Origin: Limisphaerales bacterium
GTDB taxonomy: Bacteria > Verrucomicrobiota > Verrucomicrobiia > Limisphaerales > UBA11358
NCBI GenBank assembly: GCA_027451565.1
Contig: DAIDJC010000226.1
Span: forward strand, 1-5,063
Length of the DNA stretch: 5,063 bases
Direction: 5' to 3'
In this document: piece by piece, positions 1 to 5,063 of the stretch
How the letters are laid out: every line of letters begins with the position of its first letter
Position numbering within the stretch: the stretch's first letter is position 1
Translations under genes and position numbers: made by a program
The notes under the pieces: model-generated
Told to the model about the DNA's origin: nothing
Databases searched by the model: none
Seen by the model: only the letters and a program-made list of their open reading frames with translations

Positions 1-63
1 AATGCCAGTTGGGACCACTCCTATTTGTTGAGCTTGCTGGGCGTCGAACCAAAAGAAATTTAG
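1..63 (+). CDS. Possible C-terminal end of an unidentified protein (5' partial)
   Basis: Reading from base 1 in frame 1 gives 20 sense codons and a TAG stop at 61-63. The peptide contains WDHSYLLSLLGVEPKEI. Codon choice is ordinary (GCC, GAC, CAC, CTG, GGC, GTC, with no rare Arg or Ile codons), and the end looks like a soluble alpha-helical C-terminus. If real, this gene converges on the arabinofuranosidase gene. The opposite strand is also open here, from an ATG near position 114 to the window edge, but that frame uses AGA, CTA and ATA and is less convincing. The fragment is too short to assign a family or function. The call rests on codon use and residue pattern only. Confidence 0.4.
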   Translation, partial: NASWDHSYLLSLLGVEPKEI

Positions 64-237
64 ATGCGTCTGCCCTGCTCTCTGCGGCTCCGGCTCCGGA
101 CAATGGCAAACCATCCAGATCCCTTGCAAGGCCGTCCGTGGACAAGGATATCACCTCATCCACAAACGACAATGCTGCCAACTGCCAACTGCCGACATCG
201 TTTCAATCCAACCTTCCTGAATCCTCACCTTGTCGGA
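64..237. other. Short convergent intergenic region
   Basis: These 174 bases lie between the probable plus-strand stop (61-63) and the TAA of the minus-strand glycosidase gene (238-240). The short open frames here are unconvincing. No classic terminator (GC stem followed by a T-run) is visible on either strand. Only weak inverted repeats occur: CCGACA at 192-197 against TGTCGG at 231-236, and the 10-base palindrome CCTTGCAAGG at 122-131. A heptamer tandem repeat is listed separately. Confidence 0.5.
175..195. repeat. Three-copy heptamer tandem repeat
   Basis: The unit CTGCCAA occurs at 175-181 and 182-188, followed by CTGCCGA at 189-195 with one mismatch. It lies in the gap downstream of the glycosidase gene. 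It is probably a product of replication slippage, and no function can be assigned. Confidence 0.6.
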
Positions 238-3200
238 TTACTTTACCAATTCGTAGTATTGGGCGCCATTGCCCGGCACAGGAATGGATGCCTGCCATTG
301 CCCGCCGATGATTTGTGGAATGATACCCGATGGCGACCAAAGGCCGGACGTCAGATTCGTGCAAGTCAGGATGGTGTATCCAGCAGAGGCCAGAGACCAA
401 TAGAGAGTCAGGTTGGTCACCGAATTGGAGAAATGCACGGACGGCGGGGTGTTGACCAATAATTGATTTTGGCCCAGAGCATCCGTGGCGGCCACCTCGG
501 CAGGCCCCAGCGCCCCATTATAAATGCGGAGCTCAGAAATGGACCAGTCCAGGTAGGCATCGGCTGTATAGAGGGAGCGACCGATATAGGCATACTCATT
601 TCCCACCGAACTCAGCGGGTCGGTAATACCGCTGAAAGTGGAGGCCAGGACGCCGTTGGTATAGAGGTTGATTTCGCCGAGCGGACAGTTAAAAACGCAA
701 GTCAGGTGCAGGTTGGTGGACAAGCCAAGGGAGGATGGAAGATTTCCTCCCTGCTCCCCCTTGTAGCCAGGGTCCACCGCACTGATGGTTGCACGGCCCA
801 GGTTGGGGTTGAAAAAAACATAGTCGTAACCATCTCCGCTCGTGTCGGTGTTGCCGAATGAAAAAAGATAAGCAAAAGGCGGCGATGTGGTTGATCCTGA
901 AATATTGGGAATCCACATTTCAATGGTGGCCGCCGAATCATTGGTCAGAATCCCGCCAGGCAGGTTCAAATACTCACTATTGGTCGAGACAAACGTCAAC
1001 ATTCCACCGCCAAAAGTCCCCCCGTTGGGCAGGGTCCCATTCCAGACGGGTCCGCCCACCAAATCCGTCACGGTATTCCCGGAAAGCTGGTTGAAACTGT
1101 AGCGATGAGCCAATATCACGGGAAGGTATGTCACCTGCACCGCCTGCGTTGCCGAAAGGCCCAAGGCGGGATAGCTGGCAATGATGTTCGCCGTTCCCGG
1201 ACCAATCCCCGTTATGTTGCCATTGATATCGACCGTGGCCACATTGGTGTTGGACGATGCCCAAATAAGGGCATGGTTGGTATTGGAGGTAAGGTCCACC
1301 CAACTGCCCGACATCTCTCCAAGAACCGTTGAGGCGATTGTCTGGCCGGTGGTGATGCCCGGTGAAAATTGAATGGATAGATTGGTGTAGTTTTGAATTC
1401 CACCCGCACCTAACCGCAGAATGGAAAGTGAGTTGGCAGGAAGCATCACCGTGAAGTTGGTTCCTGCATTGGAAATCATATTCGTCACGGGAAAAACATG
1501 GGTGGCATTGGCAAAGGAATTTTCATCTGCCGCGCTTCCCGAGGTTAACTGGATCATTGAGGCATTGGGGGAGACAGACGCCACGCCATTCAATTGAAAG
1601 GTGGTTTCCATGGGGTTGTTGTAGGGATTCACGGCCTTGACAATAATTTGATCTGAATCATGGGAATAAGTGGAGGAAACCAGCAAACCCCCGGAGGGAT
1701 TTGGCAGTGTCACGTCCTGCACCAGGTTGGTGGCCGCCTGCACCTCATTGGTTCCCAGATAACATTTCGCCTCCAGGTCGTTGACTTCAATCTTGATGTA
1801 GTACCATGTGTTGGAGGCAATATATTGAGGCGTCTGCGCATAGGTTGTCTTGCTGCCTCCCACCATCTGCTCAATGCCATCCTGGGTGTCCCCCCAGCCG
1901 CCAATGTTCCACCAAGTCCAGTCGTAATCATCCAGCACGTTGAAAAGCACCAGAAACCCCTCATCCCCGCCTGTTTTCATGGCCTGCAGCGTGACCGTGT
2001 AATTCGCCCAGTTTGTGCTGGCCTGGTTTGTATAGGTGGTATAACAGTCCGTGGTGATCCCATTTTGCTGGTAAACACCGCCGCCCACGCTCCACGACCC
2101 GTTAAAAACACTCCAATCCTGAGCGCCCTGCTGTGCAAAATCACTCTGGTACAAGGTCACCCCGTTGCTGGTCACCACCACGTTCGTGTATTGCACGGAG
2201 GTGTTCCAGGATCCCAGCCCGATGCTCCCGTGCGTTGTGGCCACGAAATTGCTCACCACATCCACCGCGCAGGGCAAAACCGTGTCACCCCGGTTTCGCG
2301 AAAACATCTGCTGGACATAATAGGAGGGCGTGCCGAAAACCTGCGAACCATTGTAGTAGATCAAATCCGGATGCCATTGCAGTCCGTTGACATTGCCAAA
2401 GAGGGGGGCATAGGATGCCATCCGCACAATATCCGAGTTGCGCTCGATTCCGGTCATGAAAGCCGCCTCACCCAACGCCGCTGACAAATTGCCGTAGGTG
2501 CCGTAACCCGACGTCACCGCATACTCGCCCACAAACACTTTGGGACCGCTTCGGCTGTAATGGTCATACATGGTGGCATAGGAAATGAAGGTTGCCGGAC
2601 TTTCGTAATAGTGCTGGTCCTCATACTCGACCGGGGTGGCGGTTGGTATTCCGCCCCAATTGGGCACGATCAAATGCATGGAGGGGTAATTGGATTTGAT
2701 GGCGCTGTAAAAGAGGGCGTAACGATCGTTGTAATAGGTTCCGCCATTTTCATTCCCGATCTCCATGTACTGCATGTTATAGGGATTGGGATGCCCGTTG
2801 GCGGCGCGGACTGCGCCCCAGGTTGTGTTGGTATCGCCGGTGGCATACTGGATTAAATCCAGCGCATCCTGCACCCACGGCCCCATTTGATCGAGCGGGA
2901 CCGTGTTGTTGGTGGATCCATTGTAGCCCAAGGCAAGGCCTGCGTTGATGTCATAATGCAGCTCCATTCCCATGTCTTCGCACTGTCGAAAGGCTTCGTC
3001 CAATCCATAACCATCCGTGGACCAGTATCCCCATGCATCATTGTCATGCCCGGGCCTCTGCGAGATGTCACCAATGGTTTTTTTCCAACGCACAGAATTC
3101 ATGAGGTTATCAGCCTCAATAAAGTTGCCGCCGGGGTAGCGCAGAAACGAAGGCTTCAAGTCCACCAGCATGCTGGCCAGGTCAGACCGCAGGCCGTTCG

Positions 3201-3864
3201 TGCGGTTGTTGAAGGTTGCGGCCGGGAAAAGGGAAACGATGTCCACCCAGACCGTACCCGGCGCGTTGAGGCTCAAGACAAGTTGCGCATTGGTATCCGT
3301 GGCGCTGGATACCAATGAGGCAGTGTATTTCTGCCAGGACCCGGTCAACCGGCTGAACGATGCCTGCGCGTAAACCGTGCCGCCGCTGGAGTTCTCCAAC
3401 CGCGCCACGATCGGACCTGTAAACCCATTGGTGCTCATGGCATAAAAACTCAAGTTGTATGACGCCCCTGCCTGCACGTTCATCCCCCAATAACCGTTAT
3501 TGGCCGCCCCAACACTGCCAGCGCCGGATGTCATGGTCAGCTTGAGCGAGTTGGGTATATTCGTATTCAACGGCTGGGTGGCATCCACGGCCATGGACCC
3601 CACGGCCGACCCCTGGGTGACGAAAGTCCAATAGTCCGGGTTGGCGGCATCATAAAAGGAGCGATCCCGAACCATCTCGGCATAAAGTCCGCCATCGCCG
3701 GCAAAATTAATTTCCTCAAAAAAAATGCCGAACAAATTTGAACTGACCAGGGCTCCGGGTTGATTGACTTGAATGGTGACATCAGCCGCTGTCTGGCCCA
3801 CAAGCGCCGACCCGGCCAGAATTTCCAAACCAACCAGGATTAATAACAATTTATTGAGCTTCAT
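238..3864 (-). CDS. Secreted multidomain GH51-type alpha-L-arabinofuranosidase
   Basis: The 1208-residue product should hydrolyse terminal alpha-L-arabinofuranosyl residues from arabinan or arabinoxylan outside the cytoplasm. Residues 1 to about 26 form a signal peptide (KLNK, then a Leu-rich core). Family landmarks, in order, are LFGIFFEEINFAGDGGLYAE (44-63), a carbohydrate-binding-like beta-sandwich (about 80-215), LRYPGGN (241-247), YWSTDGYGLDE (280-290), IGNEN with the expected acid/base Glu372, and VGEYAV with the expected nucleophile Glu447. This is the fungal/plant-like GH51 layout. A concanavalin-like segment (about 545-735) appears to sit inside the C-terminal beta domain, which resumes to about 818. 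An Ig-like Big_2 domain (about 823-913), a LamG-like domain (about 918-1130) and a tail ending QYYELVK follow. The protein is roughly twice the size of a plain GH51 enzyme of this type. The ATG at 3864 is preferred because the signal peptide starts there; an upstream GTG at 3912 would add 16 unsuitable residues. No Shine-Dalgarno sequence is evident. The family call is firm, but the exact substrate is not. Confidence 0.93.
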   Translation of the reverse strand: MKLNKLLLILVGLEILAGSALVGQTAADVTIQVNQPGALVSSNLFGIFFEEINFAGDGGLYAEMVRDRSFYDAANPDYWTFVTQGSAVGSMAVDATQPLNTNIPNSLKLTMTSGAGSVGAANNGYWGMNVQAGASYNLSFYAMSTNGFTGPIVARLENSSGGTVYAQASFSRLTGSWQKYTASLVSSATDTNAQLVLSLNAPGTVWVDIVSLFPAATFNNRTNGLRSDLASMLVDLKPSFLRYPGGNFIEADNLMNSVRWKKTIGDISQRPGHDNDAWGYWSTDGYGLDEAFRQCEDMGMELHYDINAGLALGYNGSTNNTVPLDQMGPWVQDALDLIQYATGDTNTTWGAVRAANGHPNPYNMQYMEIGNENGGTYYNDRYALFYSAIKSNYPSMHLIVPNWGGIPTATPVEYEDQHYYESPATFISYATMYDHYSRSGPKVFVGEYAVTSGYGTYGNLSAALGEAAFMTGIERNSDIVRMASYAPLFGNVNGLQWHPDLIYYNGSQVFGTPSYYVQQMFSRNRGDTVLPCAVDVVSNFVATTHGSIGLGSWNTSVQYTNVVVTSNGVTLYQSDFAQQGAQDWSVFNGSWSVGGGVYQQNGITTDCYTTYTNQASTNWANYTVTLQAMKTGGDEGFLVLFNVLDDYDWTWWNIGGWGDTQDGIEQMVGGSKTTYAQTPQYIASNTWYYIKIEVNDLEAKCYLGTNEVQAATNLVQDVTLPNPSGGLLVSSTYSHDSDQIIVKAVNPYNNPMETTFQLNGVASVSPNASMIQLTSGSAADENSFANATHVFPVTNMISNAGTNFTVMLPANSLSILRLGAGGIQNYTNLSIQFSPGITTGQTIASTVLGEMSGSWVDLTSNTNHALIWASSNTNVATVDINGNITGIGPGTANIIASYPALGLSATQAVQVTYLPVILAHRYSFNQLSGNTVTDLVGGPVWNGTLPNGGTFGGGMLTFVSTNSEYLNLPGGILTNDSAATIEMWIPNISGSTTSPPFAYLFSFGNTDTSGDGYDYVFFNPNLGRATISAVDPGYKGEQGGNLPSSLGLSTNLHLTCVFNCPLGEINLYTNGVLASTFSGITDPLSSVGNEYAYIGRSLYTADAYLDWSISELRIYNGALGPAEVAATDALGQNQLLVNTPPSVHFSNSVTNLTLYWSLASAGYTILTCTNLTSGLWSPSGIIPQIIGGQWQASIPVPGNGAQYYELVK

Positions 3865-4114
3865 ATTAAATTCGACTTTGCATGATGTGCCCCGATTCGA
3901 GGAGCGCCACACATCTGGTTTGATGGAAAAACATCACGAGGGCACATCGCCTGAATGATAGAAATGAAACGGCAACCCCCGACGTTCCCCTTCTCTCCTT
4001 CCAGGATACTCACACCAAGCCAGCTTCATGGAATGTCCGGAGCGGATTTCCCGTCCAACACACCCAATGGCTGACGTCTTGGAAACGCCAGGTTTATTCA
4101 CTGGTTTGGGTAAA
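3865..4114 (-). other. Intergenic or leader region upstream of the arabinofuranosidase gene
   Basis: These 250 bases separate the stop of the pilin-like gene from the ATG of the glycosidase gene. The small frames present, including a 31-codon minus-strand frame from about 4029, use AGG, AGA, CGG and GGG codons and resemble no known protein, so I treat the stretch as non-coding. I found no well-spaced -35/-10 promoter pair and no terminator with a T-run. The gap is long enough to hold a promoter for the glycosidase gene. The nested inverted repeats at 3884-3948 are the main structure in it. Confidence 0.5.
3884..3948 (-). repeat. Nested inverted repeats in the glycosidase gene leader
   Basis: GATGTGCCC (3884-3892) and GGGCACATC (3940-3948) are perfect 9-base inverted arms separated by 47 bases. 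Inside them, TGATG (3921-3925) and CATCA (3932-3936) form a second small stem with a six-base loop. On the coding (minus) strand that loop reads TTTTTC. The inner arm of the outer repeat ends about 20 bases before the ATG of the arabinofuranosidase. The repeat could be an mRNA leader structure or an operator, but chance cannot be excluded for arms of this size. Confidence 0.4.
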
Positions 4115-4921
4115 TCACCACCAAAAGTAAACACCTGCCCCGCCGTTTGGATTTGGAGTCGCCCTTACTATGGTGGGATTGTTATAATTAAACTTCTGCC
4201 AGGCCACATGATTGTCCAAGTAGGTCAAGTTGCCCCCGGCAGGAAGCACCCCATTCAGATGGGCGGTCTTATGAATAAAGGGCGTGCCATCCGGATTCTG
4301 AGCGCCACCTGTGATATGATTCCAAACATCACCTCCGAGATTGGCGCCTGCTTTCTGGGAAATGATGGCACAGGAAAGCACGGGGGTGTCGGTGGGGATT
4401 CGGCCTGGTTGAAGAAAAGACGTGATCAGGTTGGTGGAATAGGGAGGCGAAATCTGGGCAAAGGTGTCAGGATAGGCAGCCGCATACCCCGTTACGTGAA
4501 TGGCTGGGTTGCCCGAATAATTCCAGATCAGGTTATTATCCTGGTCTGAAAACGAGGGATCATACATGATATTACGCTGGCTGCCGTTTTGGGTGAGGTT
4601 GGTGACTGTATTATCCGGCACATCCCATGGCCAGACGGCGGGCGTGCTTGGCGAACCAGGGAGGCCGCTCGTCACCACCCCGGGAAGTTTGTCATTGAAA
4701 TCATTGGCATAAATCCTCAGGGCCATGCCGTACTGGCGCAGATTGCTGGCGCAGGATATTCGTTTGGCTCGTTCCTTGGCGCTGGTCAAAGCCGGCAGCA
4801 AAAGCGCCGCGAGAATGGCGATGATGGCAATCACCACCAACAACTCAATGAGGGTGAACGCTCCGTGGCATTGGATTTCCTTCTTTGCTTTATTTTTAAA
4901 AACTCCCAATTTCATATTCAT
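4115..4921 (-). CDS. Type IV prepilin-like protein (N-terminal cleavage/methylation domain)
   Basis: The 268-residue product has a short basic leader (residues 1-20, KNKAKK) and then AFTLIELLVVIAIIAILAAL (21-40), the conserved helix of type IV pilins and type II secretion pseudopilins. Prepilin peptidase would cut at Gly20/Ala21 or Ala21/Phe22; the second puts Glu26 at the usual +5. A helix with SNLRQYGMALRIYANDFND (59-77) follows, then a globular domain of about 190 residues. Near the end, PAGGN (227-231) and YLDNHVAWQKF (234-244) match the segment usually seen as 'DGHVEW' in verrucomicrobial and planctomycete paralogues, with Asn in place of Gly. The protein ends in FWW. It should sit in the inner membrane or assemble into a pseudopilus-like fibre, but the role of these large families is unknown. 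Start choice: ATG at 4921 follows a purine-rich GGAAAAGAAA; ATG at 4915 is an equally possible alternative. No pilus or secretion machinery is encoded in the window. Confidence 0.88.
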   Translation of the reverse strand: MNMKLGVFKNKAKKEIQCHGAFTLIELLVVIAIIAILAALLLPALTSAKERAKRISCASNLRQYGMALRIYANDFNDKLPGVVTSGLPGSPSTPAVWPWDVPDNTVTNLTQNGSQRNIMYDPSFSDQDNNLIWNYSGNPAIHVTGYAAAYPDTFAQISPPYSTNLITSFLQPGRIPTDTPVLSCAIISQKAGANLGGDVWNHITGGAQNPDGTPFIHKTAHLNGVLPAGGNLTYLDNHVAWQKFNYNNPTIVRATPNPNGGAGVYFWW

Positions 4922-4930
4922 TTTCTTTTC

Positions 4931-4973
4931 CAGCCAGCCCGCGCCCCGTACGCGTGGAGCAGCGGGCTGGCTG
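4931..4973. repeat. Strong GC-rich hairpin just upstream of the pilin-like gene
   Basis: CAGCCAGCCCGC (4931-4942) and GCGGGCTGGCTG (4962-4973) are perfect 12-base inverted arms with 19 bases between them. The loop can pair further (GC and CC against GG and GC around one mismatch), making a long stem. On the minus strand the stem ends 9 bases before the ATG at 4921 and is followed by GAAAAGAAA, not by a T-run, so it is not a classic intrinsic terminator for the upstream gene. It lies 18 bases past that gene's stop codon. Possible roles are a terminator without a U-tract, an mRNA 3'-end stabiliser for the upstream gene, or a leader structure limiting translation of the pilin-like gene. Confidence 0.7.
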
Positions 4974-4991
4974 AATTTTCCTGACAGCCGA

Positions 4992-5063
4992 TTATGGATG
5001 CCGCAGGCGGTAGAACACCGTCGGCGACAGTTTGTTGATGGCGATGTTGGTGGATGTCATGCC
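4992..5063 (-). CDS. C-terminal end of an unidentified, probably exported protein (5' partial)
   Basis: The minus strand is open from the right edge for 23 codons and ends with TAA at 4992-4994. The peptide includes INKLSPTVFYRLRHP. A terminal 'FYRLR' followed by a few residues is a common ending of large secreted Verrucomicrobia proteins whose last domain is a small beta-sandwich. The glycosidase in this window ends similarly (AQYYELVK). From this I infer an exported or surface protein, but the catalytic or binding part lies outside the window and no function can be given. The stop is 70 bases before the ATG of the pilin-like gene, so the two could be co-transcribed, with the hairpin at 4931-4973 between them. 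Confidence 0.65.
   Translation of the reverse strand, partial: GMTSTNIAINKLSPTVFYRLRHP

Noticed and set aside
1..114. Minus-strand 38-codon frame from an ATG near 114 running off the left edge
   Set aside because: It uses AGA, CTA and ATA codons, has no recognisable start region or signal peptide, and competes with a better plus-strand frame.
192..236. CCGACA/TGTCGG inverted pair as a terminator for the arabinofuranosidase gene
   Set aside because: The arms are only six bases, 33 bases apart, with no T-run on either strand, so this is expected by chance.
1660..2484. Plus-strand 274-codon open frame opposite the glycosidase gene
   Set aside because: It is antisense to the well-supported GH51 coding sequence, its His/Val/Arg/Pro-rich translation resembles no family, and it is explained by the codon bias of the true strand.
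3865..3912. GTG start at 3912 extending the arabinofuranosidase by 16 residues
   Set aside because: The extension would put WRSSNRGTSCKVEFN in front of a normal signal peptide, which would spoil it for export. The ATG at 3864 gives a clean KLNK plus Leu-rich signal sequence.
4088..4104. CCAG/CTGG pair just after the pilin-like stop as a terminator
   Set aside because: A four-base stem with an AT-rich loop and no T-run is too weak to support a terminator call.
3934..4134. Minus-strand 66-codon frame between the two genes
   Set aside because: It overlaps the end of the pilin-like gene in another frame, uses many rare Arg and Gly codons, and shows no recognisable pattern.
4028..4549. Plus-strand 173-codon open frame opposite the pilin-like gene
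   Set aside because: It mostly lies antisense to the clear prepilin-like coding sequence and has no motifs or plausible start signal.

Overview
The window most resembles a bacterium of the Verrucomicrobia, probably the Pedosphaera/Limisphaerales group. This is inferred from protein style, since there is no rRNA or marker gene. The style features are a pseudopilin-like protein with a very regular AFTLIELLVVIAIIAIL helix and a terminal FWW, a Thr/Asn-rich secreted glycosidase with Ig-like and LamG domains, and C-termini of the 'YYEL'/'FYRL' kind. GC content is moderate, and the start codons lack strong Shine-Dalgarno sequences, which also fits that group.

Layout, left to right. Positions 1-63 hold what is probably the last 20 codons of a plus-strand gene. 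Positions 64-237 are a short convergent intergenic gap with a small heptamer tandem repeat. Positions 238-3864 (minus) encode a 1208-residue secreted GH51-type alpha-L-arabinofuranosidase with added C-terminal domains. Positions 3865-4114 are a 250-base leader or intergenic stretch with nested inverted repeats. Positions 4115-4921 (minus) encode a 268-residue protein with a type IV prepilin-like N-terminus. A strong GC-rich hairpin (4931-4973) lies directly in front of it. Positions 4992-5063 (minus) are the C-terminal end of another protein, probably exported, that runs in from beyond the right edge.

The three minus-strand genes are read in the order partial secreted protein, pilin-like protein, arabinofuranosidase, and could be one transcription unit or closely spaced separate units. 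The only firm biochemical role is hydrolysis of L-arabinofuranosyl side chains from plant-type polysaccharides (arabinan, arabinoxylan) outside the cytoplasm. The pilin-like protein belongs to a type that is abundant in Verrucomicrobia and Planctomycetes, and its role is unknown. I see no mobile element, CRISPR array, tRNA or rRNA, and nothing that amounts to a clearly new system. The most unusual items are the domain layout of the glycosidase, the pilin-glycosidase pairing and the leader hairpins.
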